Origin: Sphingobium sp.
GTDB lineage: Bacteria; Pseudomonadota; Alphaproteobacteria; Sphingomonadales; Sphingomonadaceae
Assembly (NCBI GenBank): GCA_022652485.1
Contig: JALCRK010000008.1
Location: 18,732-82,731 of the forward strand
Direction: 5' to 3'
Length of the DNA stretch: 64,000 nucleotides
The position numbers were made by a program, and so were the translations under genes. Under the pieces are notes generated by a model. It saw only the letters and a program-made list of their open reading frames with translations, was not told the origin of the DNA and searched no databases. Positions 35,445 to 44,656 of the stretch are shown in pieces (the first letter of the stretch is position 1; the number at the start of each line of letters is the position of its first letter).

Positions 35445-36947
35445 TCATCCTTCCAGCATCAGCCCGGCGGTGAGCTTGGCACCCGCGAGGACATAAGGTA
35501 CGCCCGCGCCGGGATGCGTCCCCGCGCCGACGAGATAGAGGTTGCGGATCACGGCATCGCGGTTGTGCGGGCGCAGGCAAAGGCTCTGGCTGTTCACGGG
35601 CGCAAGCGAAAAAGCGCTGCCGAGATGCGCGCGCATGTCGCCCGCGAAATCGGACGGGGCAACATGATGCCGCGTAATGATACGGGCGCGAATGTCCGGA
35701 ATCAGGCGGCGCTCGATCTCGTTGAGGATGCGATCCGCATAGAGGGGCGCCATATGATCCCAGTCGATCGGCAGCTTGCCCAGGTGCGGCACCGGCGCGA
35801 GCGCGCTGAACACGGAGCACCCCTCCGGCGCAAGGCCGGGGTCGGTCACGCTCGGATGATAGAGGAAGATCATCTGGTCGGCGGGCAGCACGCCATGCTG
35901 AAAGATGTCGGTCAGCAGCCCTTCGTAACGCGGACCCAAAAGGAGGCTGCGGTGTGGAATACCGGGCCATGTGCCGCGAATGCCGAAATGGAGCGCAAAC
36001 AGCGCCGGTGACCATTGCTTGCGCGCGAGCTTCTCGGCATGGCCGCGCCCCCGCGGATGCTGGCCGAGCAGATCGCGATAGCTGTGCATGAGGTCGGCAT
36101 TGCTGGCGATGACATCCGCATCGCCGCGCCAGCCCCCCTGCGTGACGACCCCGGTCGCCCTGTCTCCGATCATCTCGATGCGCGCGACCGGATCACCTAG
36201 CCGGATCGCGCCGCCCAGCCGTTCGAACAGGGCCACCAGCGCTCCTACCATCCGGTTGAGGCCACCCTTGGGATGCCAGAGGCCGGTGTCGTGCTCCAGC
36301 CGGTGCCGCCAGCCGTGCAGCGCGTTGGCCTCCAGCGGGTTGCCGCCGGCGAGCAGGCTTTCGAACGAGAATGCCTGCCGCAATTTGTCCTGGCCGACCT
36401 GGCTCGACACCATGTTATAGAGGGAACGCCAGCCCTGATGCTGGAGGAGGGTCGGCACGGCCTTCAGCATCGCGCGCATGTCTGAAAATTCCTGCTGCGC
36501 GAGGCCACCCAGCCCTTCTCGCAGCGCCTCTCCTCCAAGATCGAGCAGACGTTGCCAGCCGGGGAGATCCCGTCCATCCATGCGGGCAACCTCCTGCCGC
36601 ATCAGCGCATCGTCCGCGAGCAGATCCATCGCGCTGCCATCGGCCCAGCTCAGCCGCCACAGCGGGGAAACCGGCTCCAGCGTCACGTCCCGCGCCATAT
36701 CCTGCCCGGAGAGCCGCCACAGCTCGGCGAAGCTGTCGGGATCGGTGATGGCGACCGGCCCGGCATCGAAGATAAACCCCTCGCGTATGCTCCACGCGGC
36801 GCAGCCACCTGGCTTCTCCCGCGCTTCGAGGAGCGTCGTCGCCACGCCCGCCGATTGCAACCGCACGGCGAGTGCCAGCCCGCCTAGCCCCGCGCCGATC
36901 ACGATGGCCCTTTTGCCTTCCCGCTGGTGATCCGCTGGAGGCGTCAT
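35445..36947 (-). CDS. crtI: Phytoene desaturase family protein (CrtI-like)
   Basis: A 500-residue FAD enzyme from the ATG at 36947; the ORF's longer start at 37139 runs into the divergent gene's promoter and is unlikely. The N-terminus has the dinucleotide fold VIGAGLGGLALAVRLQSAG followed by EAREKPGGCAAW. The C-terminus has LYLVGAGTHPGAGVPYVLAGAKL, the signature of carotenoid desaturases. This enzyme adds double bonds to phytoene on the way to lycopene and the yellow pigments common in sphingomonads. Other crt genes (crtB, crtY) are not adjacent, so a different carotenoid-like substrate remains possible. Confidence 0.88.
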   Translation of the reverse strand: MTPPADHQREGKRAIVIGAGLGGLALAVRLQSAGVATTLLEAREKPGGCAAWSIREGFIFDAGPVAITDPDSFAELWRLSGQDMARDVTLEPVSPLWRLSWADGSAMDLLADDALMRQEVARMDGRDLPGWQRLLDLGGEALREGLGGLAQQEFSDMRAMLKAVPTLLQHQGWRSLYNMVSSQVGQDKLRQAFSFESLLAGGNPLEANALHGWRHRLEHDTGLWHPKGGLNRMVGALVALFERLGGAIRLGDPVARIEMIGDRATGVVTQGGWRGDADVIASNADLMHSYRDLLGQHPRGRGHAEKLARKQWSPALFALHFGIRGTWPGIPHRSLLLGPRYEGLLTDIFQHGVLPADQMIFLYHPSVTDPGLAPEGCSVFSALAPVPHLGKLPIDWDHMAPLYADRILNEIERRLIPDIRARIITRHHVAPSDFAGDMRAHLGSAFSLAPVNSQSLCLRPHNRDAVIRNLYLVGAGTHPGAGVPYVLAGAKLTAGLMLEG

Positions 36948-37063
36948 GCGCGCGTTGAGATGAACTTCGGCAGCATCGGCGCTCTTATGCGCATGGGCAG
37001 GCAAGGAAACAAGCCCGCATGACAGATTGACGTCAAAGCGGCGTAAGGCGTAGGCAGGAGGGC

Positions 37064-38008
37064 ATGAGCACCGCGCCCCATGAGCACAGCCATTATTACG
37101 ATCATATCTACCTGCCCGAAACGCACGACCGCAACGCACGGCGCACGCACTGGGTGATCGGCCTCACCACGCTGACGATGGTGGTGGAGATCGTCGCGGG
37201 CTGGCTCACCGGCTCTATGGCCTTGCTGGCGGACGGGTTTCACATGGCGACCCATGCGGGCGCGCTGGCGATCGCGGGCCTCGCTTATGCCTTCGCGCGC
37301 CGCCACGCGCGCAATGCCCGCTTCACCTTCGGCACCGGCAAGGTGGGCGATCTTGCCGGGTTCACCTCGGCGATCCTGCTGGGGGTGGCGGCGCTGGGCA
37401 TTGCAATCGAGTCCGGTTCGCGGCTGATCGCGCTGCACAAGATCGATTTTTCGAGCGCCATACTGGTCGCTGTGATCGGGCTGGGGGTCAATCTCGTGAG
37501 CGCGTTCATGCTGATGGAGCGCGGGCATCATCATGGTCATGACCATCACGCTCATGGCCACGATCATCATGGACATGGTGAGGGCCACCGGCACGGCCAT
37601 GCCGATACCAATCTGCGCGCGGCCTATCTGCATGTGCTGGCCGACGCGTTAACATCTGTCGCGGCAATCGCGGCGCTGCTCGCCGGGCGCTATCTTGGAT
37701 GGCTGTGGCTCGATCCCCTGATCGGCGTTGCCGGCGCGGTCATCATCGCGCGCTGGGCCTGGGCGCTGATGCGCGACGCCGCCGAAATATTGCTCGACAC
37801 CGCCGAACCAGAACAGGCGGCCGCGATCCAGCGGATCGCGAATGAAGCAGGCGCCACCATCGCCGATCTGCACGTCTGGCGCCTCGGCCCCCACGCCAAC
37901 GCGGCCATCGTCAGCCTCAAGGGGGAGACCGGCGACCTCCATAGAATCAGGCAGGCGCTGCATGCGCTGCCCCACTTCGTGCATGTCACCGTGGAACGCC
38001 TGACTTGA
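37064..38008 (+). CDS. Cation diffusion facilitator, DmeF-like Co/Ni/Zn efflux
   Basis: A 314-residue CDF antiporter with six membrane helices. The first helices carry GSMALLADGFHMATHAGALAI, in which His and Asp form the transport metal site. A long His-rich cytoplasmic loop (about 30 residues, roughly half His, such as GHHHGHDHHAHGHDHHGHG) separates helices 4 and 5. The N-terminus EHSHYYDHIYLPETHDRNARRT is the style of DmeF-type exporters, which move cobalt and nickel. The C-terminal domain includes IADLHVWRLGPHANAAIVSL. It is divergent from crtI and stands alone, with no visible metal-regulator gene. Confidence 0.9.
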   Translation: MSTAPHEHSHYYDHIYLPETHDRNARRTHWVIGLTTLTMVVEIVAGWLTGSMALLADGFHMATHAGALAIAGLAYAFARRHARNARFTFGTGKVGDLAGFTSAILLGVAALGIAIESGSRLIALHKIDFSSAILVAVIGLGVNLVSAFMLMERGHHHGHDHHAHGHDHHGHGEGHRHGHADTNLRAAYLHVLADALTSVAAIAALLAGRYLGWLWLDPLIGVAGAVIIARWAWALMRDAAEILLDTAEPEQAAAIQRIANEAGATIADLHVWRLGPHANAAIVSLKGETGDLHRIRQALHALPHFVHVTVERLT

Positions 38009-38088
38009 CTTACCAGACCGATTAAGGACGTTCTCCAAGGAACAATTAGTCTAACTCGCTCATTATCCTTCCTGTCGGGAGTGAATAA

Positions 38089-38940
38089 ATGCGTCGCAGA
38101 CTGGAAATATATGTTTTCTCGGCTGCATTTTGCGTGATGAGCTTCGCCAGTCCTGCGCGAGCGCAGGACAGCGGCAATGACGACAATGAGTTGACCATCG
38201 GCGTCGGGGCGGCCGCGATCCCCACCTATGACGGTTCCGACGATCATGTCGTCACGCCGGGCGCGATCGTCCGGGGCAAGATCTCCGGCTATTCCTTCTT
38301 CACGCGCGGCACGAGTCTCTATCTGGACGTGATCCGCAAGAGGGAGTCGTCGTCTTCCGGCGTCGATGTAAGCTTTGGGCCGCTCGCCACGGTGCGCCTC
38401 ACCCGCACCCGCAGCATCAAGGATCCGCAGGTCAATGCGCTGGGCAAGCTCGATACCGCAGTGGAAGTGGGCGGCTGGGGCGAGATCGGCAAGACCGGCA
38501 TATTCACCGGCGGCTATGACTCGCTCTCGTTCCGGGTCGCATACGGGCACGATGTCACGGGTGTGCACAAAAGTTATCTCATCAAGCCATCGCTCGAATA
38601 CGGCGCCCCGCTCTCGCCCACTACCTTCGTCGGCGTGTCGCTCTCGGCAGATTATGTCGGCAAGGGCTTTGGCCATTATTATGATGTCGACCTCGCAGGC
38701 AGCCAGGCGAGCGGTCTTGGCGTCTATGGCGCGGCAGGCGACAGAGCGGGCTTCGCGAAACTCAGCCTCGGTATCGTCGGCGCGAAGTCCCTGTCAGGCG
38801 ACCTGCGCAAGGGCTGGGCGGTGTTCGCGCTTGGCGGCTATGGCCGCCTGCTTGGCCGATACGCTGATTCCCCGCTGGTGAAGGACGCGGGCAACCGCAA
38901 CCAGTGGCTGGGCGGACTGGGCGTCGCCTATACGTTCTAG
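38089..38940 (+). CDS. MipA/OmpV family outer-membrane protein
   Basis: A 283-residue exported protein. A signal peptide (MRRRLEIYVFSAAFCVMSF, cleavage likely after ARA) precedes DNELTIGVGAAAIPTYDGSDD, the start signature of MipA/OmpV barrels. Alternating strands follow, and the last residues are GVAYTF, with the C-terminal Phe used for barrel insertion. MipA binds murein enzymes in E. coli, while other members are porin-like, so the exact role is open. It has a gggagtg ribosome site and is convergent with nhaA. Confidence 0.88.
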   Translation: MRRRLEIYVFSAAFCVMSFASPARAQDSGNDDNELTIGVGAAAIPTYDGSDDHVVTPGAIVRGKISGYSFFTRGTSLYLDVIRKRESSSSGVDVSFGPLATVRLTRTRSIKDPQVNALGKLDTAVEVGGWGEIGKTGIFTGGYDSLSFRVAYGHDVTGVHKSYLIKPSLEYGAPLSPTTFVGVSLSADYVGKGFGHYYDVDLAGSQASGLGVYGAAGDRAGFAKLSLGIVGAKSLSGDLRKGWAVFALGGYGRLLGRYADSPLVKDAGNRNQWLGGLGVAYTF

Positions 38941-38947
38941 GCTCGGA

Positions 38948-40186
38948 TCAGCCCGCCACGTCGCCGTCCAGATCGATCTCGCCGGATTGTTCGGCCTCAA
39001 TTTCCACATGGTGCGGGTGGAGGGGCGCCAGACGCAGCACCGCATATCCCAGCAGCGCCGAAAGCAGAGACCCCGCCAATATGCCCGCTTTCGCTTCCTC
39101 GATCAGTTCGACACGACCGGGAAACGCGAGCGCACCGATGAACAGGCTCATCGTGAAACCGATTCCGCAGAGCAGCGAGAGGCCATAGATCTGCGTCCAG
39201 GTTGCGCCGCGCGGCATCTGCGCGATCCGGAAGCGCACACACAGCCAGATGCTGCTGAATATTCCCGCCTGCTTGCCCAGCGCCAATCCTGCCGCCACGG
39301 CAAGCGGCAGCGGAGAGAGCAGCGCCTCAAGGCCCAGCCCGCGCAAATCGACGCCCGCATTGGCGAAACCAAATAAAGGCACGATCACATAGGCGCTCCA
39401 GGGATGTAGCCCGTGCTCCAGCCGGTGCAGCGGGCTATCCACCGCGTCAGGCGCGCCCGGCGTGACCCGGATCGGAATCATGATGGCGGTCAATACGCCC
39501 GCGATGGTCGGGTGCACGCCGGAAACCAGCACCGCAGCCCAGAGGGCGCACGCGAGCATCAAATAGACCGCGAGGCTTTTCACCCCAAGCCGGTTCAGCA
39601 GCGCCATCACGCCGAGAACCGCCACGCCTGCTCCCACCGCGCCCCAGTGCAGCGCGCCGGTGTAGAACAAGGCGATGATCACAACCGCACCGATATCGTC
39701 GACGATGGCGATGGTCATCAGCAGCAGTTTGAGCGCGGTGGGCGCGCGCGAACCGAGCAGGGCCATGATGCCGAGCGCAAAAGCGATGTCCGTCGCCGCC
39801 GGTATCGCCCAGCCACGCGCGAGGCCGGGGGTGGCGCCCGCTATCCCCAGATACACCAGAGCGGGGATCGCCATGCCCGCCGCCGCCGCAATGACGGGCA
39901 GGATCCGTCGGCGAGTATCAGACAGGCGCCCATCCAGGCATTCGCGTTTGATCTCCAGGCCGACGAGCAGGAAAAACACCGACATCAACCCATCGTTGAT
40001 GCCATGATGGACCGTCATCCCCCCGCCGATCCGGGTATCGAGGAGCCGCTGATAAAACGCTGCGCCCTGCTCCCCGGAGTTAACGAGCACCAGGGCCAGC
40101 ACTGCCGCACCGATCAGCAACAGCCCGCTTCTCGCCTCGCCGGTGAGGAGGTCGCGCAGCACGGATGGGGGAGATTTCAAGCGCAC
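38948..40186 (-). CDS. nhaA: Na+/H+ antiporter NhaA
   Basis: A 412-residue inner-membrane antiporter with about 12 helices that exports Na+ in exchange for protons and protects against alkaline and salt stress. The ion-binding Asp pair is in TIAIVDDIGAVVIIALFYTG. The N-terminal GLLLIGAAVLALVLVNSG and FFLLVGLEIKRECLDGRL are typical. The C-terminus is extended by an acidic tail (EAEQSGEIDLDGDVAG). It is divergent from the glycosyltransferase gene at 40323. Confidence 0.96.
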   Translation of the reverse strand: MRLKSPPSVLRDLLTGEARSGLLLIGAAVLALVLVNSGEQGAAFYQRLLDTRIGGGMTVHHGINDGLMSVFFLLVGLEIKRECLDGRLSDTRRRILPVIAAAAGMAIPALVYLGIAGATPGLARGWAIPAATDIAFALGIMALLGSRAPTALKLLLMTIAIVDDIGAVVIIALFYTGALHWGAVGAGVAVLGVMALLNRLGVKSLAVYLMLACALWAAVLVSGVHPTIAGVLTAIMIPIRVTPGAPDAVDSPLHRLEHGLHPWSAYVIVPLFGFANAGVDLRGLGLEALLSPLPLAVAAGLALGKQAGIFSSIWLCVRFRIAQMPRGATWTQIYGLSLLCGIGFTMSLFIGALAFPGRVELIEEAKAGILAGSLLSALLGYAVLRLAPLHPHHVEIEAEQSGEIDLDGDVAG

Positions 40187-40322
40187 CGCCGGATTCTAGC
40201 CGTCCAAAAATACAACGTCAAATGGACCTAAATCCATTTGGCCCCCGTTCCGGACCTGCCTATCCTTTCATTTGCCGAATCGTAGTGCTCAAGGAAGCAA
40301 TATTCCATGCAAGGGGGCGTGC

Positions 40323-41732
40323 TTGGAATTTTGGGGAAACATTGCGGGCTTAGGGTCTGCGCTACAGTATGAATTTCTTCTGTTTGCACTTGCCGGTCTT
40401 CTGATCGGCGGGATAGATGACTTTTTCTTTGACGGAATTTTCCTTGCCCGAACGGCATGGCGGAAGATGTTCATCTATTCGCGACATGAACGGATGAACG
40501 GCGATAGCCTGCCGCCCTCCGCGCGGCCCGGCCCGATCGCGATCTTCATTCCCGCCTGGCACGAGGCCGCCGTGATCCGCCCCATGCTGGACACCTGCCT
40601 TGCGCGCTGGGGTAAGGGAAATTTCAGAATCTTCGTCGGAGTCTATCCCAATGATCCCGAAACGATCCGGGAGGCGAGCGCGGTGGCGGAGGCCGACGCA
40701 CGCGTCCGCGTCGTCATCCTCCCCCATGACGGCGGCACGACCAAGGCCGACTGCCTCAATCATATATGGCGCGCAATGACCCAGTTCGAGGCGATCCACG
40801 GGCGGCACTTCAAGGCCATCGTGCTGCACGACGCGGAAGATGTCGTCCACGCCGACGAAATCCGCCTGTTTGACGCGATGATTGACCGCTTCGACATGGT
40901 GCAGCTGCCAGTGATGCCGCTAATCTCGCCACGCTCGCGCTGGGTTGCGGGACATTATGCCGATGAATTTGCCGAGGCGCACGGCAAGCACCTCGCAATG
41001 CGCGAGGCAATCGGCGCGGCGGTGCCGTCCGCCGGGGTGGGCTGCGCGTTCGCGCGTGACATGATCGGCGCGATTGCTCGGGAGCGCGGTGGCGCGCCCT
41101 TCGACGCCGATTCCCTCACCGAGGATTATGAAATCGGCCTGCGCATCGCCGAGAGGAAAGGCCGCACCGCATTCGTCTCCATGCGCGACGCGTCCGGCCA
41201 GTTGATCTGCGTGCGCGAACATTTCCCCGAGACCCTGCACGATGCGGTGCGGCAGAAGGCGCGCTGGCTGGCGGGCATATCGCTCTCAGGCTGGGACCGA
41301 CTCGGCTGGGCGGGCTCATGGCGCGAACGCTGGATGCGGCTGCATGACCGGCGCACCAGCCTTTCGGCCCTGGTGCTGTTCGCCGCCTATTGCGCGACCA
41401 TCGGCTATGGTATTGCGCTGGTACTGGCACAATTGGGGCTGGAGCCCGTGCGTCCCATGCCGCACTGGCTGGAAACGGCGCTCCTCATCACCGCGTTCCT
41501 GATGCTGTGGCGGCTTATCTTCCGCGCCTACTGGACGACGAAATTTTACGGCTGGCGCGAGGGGATACGCGCCATCCCCCGTGTAATCGTCTGCAATCTG
41601 GTCGCGATGATCGCGGCGCGAAAGGCGATGACGAGCTATATCAAGCAACTGCGGAGCGGCCATGTTGTCTGGGAAAAGACCGCCCACCGCTTCCCCGGAA
41701 AGGCCGATCTGCATGACGGCACCCCGGCCTGA
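40323..41732 (+). CDS. NfrB-like membrane glycosyltransferase (short form)
   Basis: A GT2-family inner-membrane glycosyltransferase. The ORF opens at TTG 40272, but an in-frame TTG at 40323 with aaggggg 5 bases before is better placed (469 residues); neither is certain. An N-terminal membrane helix (FLLFALAGLLIGGIDDFFF) is followed by the GT-A domain: IFIPAWHEAAVI, VLHDAEDVVH (DxD-like), LTEDYEIGLRI and the processive-type QxxRW in RQKARWLAG. Three membrane segments end the protein. The set matches the E. coli phage-N4 receptor protein NfrB, but the C-terminal c-di-GMP-binding MshEN domain of NfrB is missing. The next gene overlaps it and looks like the outer-membrane partner. Confidence 0.82.
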   Translation: MEFWGNIAGLGSALQYEFLLFALAGLLIGGIDDFFFDGIFLARTAWRKMFIYSRHERMNGDSLPPSARPGPIAIFIPAWHEAAVIRPMLDTCLARWGKGNFRIFVGVYPNDPETIREASAVAEADARVRVVILPHDGGTTKADCLNHIWRAMTQFEAIHGRHFKAIVLHDAEDVVHADEIRLFDAMIDRFDMVQLPVMPLISPRSRWVAGHYADEFAEAHGKHLAMREAIGAAVPSAGVGCAFARDMIGAIARERGGAPFDADSLTEDYEIGLRIAERKGRTAFVSMRDASGQLICVREHFPETLHDAVRQKARWLAGISLSGWDRLGWAGSWRERWMRLHDRRTSLSALVLFAAYCATIGYGIALVLAQLGLEPVRPMPHWLETALLITAFLMLWRLIFRAYWTTKFYGWREGIRAIPRVIVCNLVAMIAARKAMTSYIKQLRSGHVVWEKTAHRFPGKADLHDGTPA

Positions 41733-42798
41733 GCCCGCGCGACCCCGCAGAGGGCAGCCGCTGCGTTTCCTCGCGGTGGTGCTGGCGCTCTGGGCGAGCA
41801 GCCGTCTCGTGGTGGCGTCCGCGTGGCTCGAAAGCCCCAAGGCGGCAGCAATCGCCGCATCCTTGACAATCCAGAACCAGAAAATGCCCATCCCGCCACG
41901 TGCCTATGCCAATTCCGGCGCAGTGCTTCAAAATCCGTCCCGATGGGCCGCGCGGATCGAACAGGCGCCCATAGCACACACCCGTGCTCTCTGGGCGCCA
42001 CAGATCGATCGCGCGCCGGTGTTCCACCGCGAGACAAGGCAGACCGCGCTCGCAGTCGCCCAAGCTCCTGACGCTGCCGCACTCGCAGACGCCGCGCCGG
42101 CTCTTGCCGCCCCCGCCTCCCTCCCCGCACCCGGTGCCGCCCCTCCCCGCGCACGACGCTGGAGCGGGAGCGCGTGGCTGTTCTGGCGCGAAAATGGCGG
42201 CGGCGCGGCGCTGAGCCAAGGCCAACTCGGCGGGCCTCAGGCCGGGCTTCGGATTGAACGCCGTCTTTTGGCGATCGGCGCGAAAGCCATGCCCGTGCTG
42301 TTCTACGGACGTGCCACCGCTGCGCTCAAGACGCCGCATCAAGGCGAGGCCGCGCTCGGGGTCGCCCTGAGACCTGCCTCGGGCCGAATGCCGCTCACCA
42401 TCGGCATCGAACGGCGGTTCGCGCTCGATCGCACGGGCCGCAACGCCTTCGCGCTGCTGATGGCGAGCGGCCTCAACCCAACCCGCATCCGCGGACCGCT
42501 GATGGCGGAAGGCTATGCCCAGGCTGGAATGGTCGGCCTTTCACGACGGGACATGTTCGCCGACGGGCGCATTGCACTGTCCGTTCCTCTCGACAAGGCG
42601 GCACGGACCCGCGGGGGAATGAGCCTATCCGGGGGCGCGCAGCCCGGCGTTGCCCGACTCGACATCGGCCCGATGGTCGAGGCGCGGATGCCTATAGGTC
42701 CGCTCCAGACGCGCCTGGTGATGGAATGGCGTCAACGCGTGGCCGGGCGCGCGCGACCCGGCTCCGGCGTTTCGGTCACGCTAGCCAGCGATTTCTGA
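41713..42798 (+). CDS. Outer-membrane barrel-like protein paired with the NfrB-like enzyme
   Basis: A 361-residue protein from the ATG at 41713, overlapping the glycosyltransferase gene by 20 bases. A hydrophobic N-terminal segment (LRFLAVVLALWASSRLVVASAW) acts as signal or anchor. An Ala/Pro-rich stretch (about 110-150) follows. The last 210 residues have alternating strand patterns and end SGVSVTLASDF, with a terminal Phe as in outer-membrane barrels. The layout recalls the C-terminal domain of NfrA, but the large TPR region of NfrA is absent. It would provide the exit for a glycan made by the upstream enzyme, an inference from pairing. Confidence 0.72.
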   Translation: MTAPRPEPARPRRGQPLRFLAVVLALWASSRLVVASAWLESPKAAAIAASLTIQNQKMPIPPRAYANSGAVLQNPSRWAARIEQAPIAHTRALWAPQIDRAPVFHRETRQTALAVAQAPDAAALADAAPALAAPASLPAPGAAPPRARRWSGSAWLFWRENGGGAALSQGQLGGPQAGLRIERRLLAIGAKAMPVLFYGRATAALKTPHQGEAALGVALRPASGRMPLTIGIERRFALDRTGRNAFALLMASGLNPTRIRGPLMAEGYAQAGMVGLSRRDMFADGRIALSVPLDKAARTRGGMSLSGGAQPGVARLDIGPMVEARMPIGPLQTRLVMEWRQRVAGRARPGSGVSVTLASDF

Positions 42799-42851
42799 AA
42801 CCGCGCGGGAAACGGGTTCCGTTACCTGCGATTTCCGGTAAATGCTAAGGC

Positions 42852-43766
42852 ATGGATCTTTACCTGCCCATTGCCAATCTGCCAGTGAACATGCTGGTAA
42901 TCATCGGCCTGGGCGGGATTGTGGGCCTGCTCTCCGGCATGTTCGGCGTCGGCGGGGGGTTTTTGACCACGCCGCTGTTGATTTTCTATGGCATTCCACC
43001 CACCGTGGCCGCGGCTTCGGCGACAACGCAGGTGACCGGCGCCAGCGTCTCGGGTGTGTTCGCGCATCTTTCGCGCGGCACGGTCGATCTGCGCATGGGC
43101 ACGGTGCTGGTCGTGGGCGGAGTGCTGGGCGCGGTCCTTGGCGCGGGCCTGCTCGATCTGCTCGAAGCGATCGGCCAGACCGATACCGTGATTGGCCTGC
43201 TTTATGTGATATTGCTCGGATCGATCGGTGGGCTGATGGCCTGGGAGTCGGTGCAGTCACTGGTGCGCCGCAAGCGCGGCGTTGCGGCACCAGCGAGCAA
43301 GCGGCGACATCATCCGCTGGTCGCGGCGTTACCGATGCGCTGGCGCTTCTACAAGTCTGGCCTCTATATTTCCCCGCTCGCGCCGCTGTTGCTTGGTGTG
43401 CTCACCGGCATCCTGACGATGCTGCTCGGCGTGGGCGGTGGGTTCATCATGGTCCCCGCGATGATCTACCTCCTCGGCATGTCGACGCAAGTGGTGGTCG
43501 GCACTTCGCTGTTCCAGATCCTGTTCGTGACAATGGCCTCGACACTGGTCCACAGCCTCACCACCAAGGCGGTCGATCTGGTGCTCGCGATCCTGCTGCT
43601 GATCGGCAGCGTGACCGGGGCTCAGCTCGGCACTCGCATATCCCGCAAGGCTCGCCCAGAATATCTGCGCATGATCCTAGCCTTCATCGTGCTCGTGGTG
43701 GCGATCCGCATGGCGCTGGGGCTGGGCTGGCGCCCGGATGAAATCTACACGATCGAGGCGGGATGA
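42852..43766 (+). CDS. TauE/SafE (TSUP) family sulfite/organosulfur exporter
   Basis: A 304-residue inner-membrane transporter with eight predicted helices in two repeats. The repeat signatures are GMFGVGGGFLTTPLLIFYGI near the N-terminus and LLGVGGGFIMVPAMIYLLGM in the second half. These Gly-rich loops define the TSUP family, which moves sulfite, sulfonates or other small organic anions. An insertion with a Lys/Arg-rich loop (VRRKRGVAAPASKRRHH) lies between the halves. It overlaps the next gene by 4 bases. The substrate cannot be read from sequence. Confidence 0.9.
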   Translation: MDLYLPIANLPVNMLVIIGLGGIVGLLSGMFGVGGGFLTTPLLIFYGIPPTVAAASATTQVTGASVSGVFAHLSRGTVDLRMGTVLVVGGVLGAVLGAGLLDLLEAIGQTDTVIGLLYVILLGSIGGLMAWESVQSLVRRKRGVAAPASKRRHHPLVAALPMRWRFYKSGLYISPLAPLLLGVLTGILTMLLGVGGGFIMVPAMIYLLGMSTQVVVGTSLFQILFVTMASTLVHSLTTKAVDLVLAILLLIGSVTGAQLGTRISRKARPEYLRMILAFIVLVVAIRMALGLGWRPDEIYTIEAG

Positions 43767-44539
43767 TGCAGCCCGGCAGGCGCCTCTCCCTTCTGCTCAT
43801 CCTGCCGCTGCTGGGCCTCGCGCTCGGTGGCGCGAGCACGCCGCTGCTGGTGCCGGACGTGTCGCAGCGCCAGATCGACATTCAATACAGCTTCAAGGGC
43901 GCGGAGCTGCTGCTGTTCGGGGCGATCATCTACCCCGGCGGCCGCCCTCCGAACACCCGGACCGACGTCGTCGTCGTGCTGAAAGGTCCGGAACAGCAGA
44001 TCCGTATGCGCGAAAAACGGAAGATCGCCGGCATCTGGGTTAATGCCGACAGCCTGCAATTCCAGTCCGCCCCCAGCTTTTACGCGCTTGCGAGTTCGCG
44101 CCCGATCAAGGACATCGCCGACGATCGCACCGCCGCGATCTACGAACTGGGCATCGACAATATCCAGCTTTCGCCCACATCCTTCACCGACAGCGCAGAG
44201 ATCAGCCGGTTCGAAAACGGCCTTGTCGACCTGCAAAAGCGCAAGGGCCTGTTCGTGCAGGCGCCGGGTACGGTCGAGATCACAGATGGCGTCCTTTATC
44301 GCGCCCATCTGCCGCTCTCCGCGCGCGCCGTGGTGGGCAACTACACCGCGGAAACCTTCCTGATCCAGAATGGCCGCGTCGTCGCGGCCGCCGTACGCGA
44401 CATCGATGTGCGCAAATCGGGGCTGGAGCGGTTCGTCGCCAACGCGGCACAGGACTGGTCGCTGCTGTACGGGTTGGCCGCGATGGCGGTCGCGGTGCTG
44501 ATGGGCATCCTCGCGGGCTGGATCGGCCGGAGATTGTAA
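43763..44539 (+). CDS. TIGR02186 family protein, partner of the TSUP exporter
   Basis: A 258-residue protein with an N-terminal signal (LSLLLILPLLGLALGGAST), a periplasmic domain beginning VSQRQIDIQYSFKGAELLLFG, and one C-terminal membrane helix (LYGLAAMAVAVLMGILAGWIGRR). This is the TIGR02186 layout, and members are known from alphaproteobacteria next to TauE/SafE exporters, as here. The 4-base overlap supports joint function, perhaps as a periplasmic subunit. No catalytic residues can be named. Function is unknown. Confidence 0.85.
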   Translation: MMQPGRRLSLLLILPLLGLALGGASTPLLVPDVSQRQIDIQYSFKGAELLLFGAIIYPGGRPPNTRTDVVVVLKGPEQQIRMREKRKIAGIWVNADSLQFQSAPSFYALASSRPIKDIADDRTAAIYELGIDNIQLSPTSFTDSAEISRFENGLVDLQKRKGLFVQAPGTVEITDGVLYRAHLPLSARAVVGNYTAETFLIQNGRVVAAAVRDIDVRKSGLERFVANAAQDWSLLYGLAAMAVAVLMGILAGWIGRRL

Positions 44540-44656
44540 ATCCATCGCGCCCGAATATTTCCGCCGATATTTCGCGTCGTCTAAAACTCTTCTTTACCTT
44601 GTTTCTCTATTTCGGTGGAGCCGCATCGTGCGGAGCAGTGGGCGCAGGATATTCTT

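Noticed and set aside
37530-37610. The CAT/GGT-rich tract in the CDF gene as a tandem repeat or CRISPR-like array
   Set aside because: It encodes the His-rich metal loop of the transporter; the periodicity comes from His and Gly codons.
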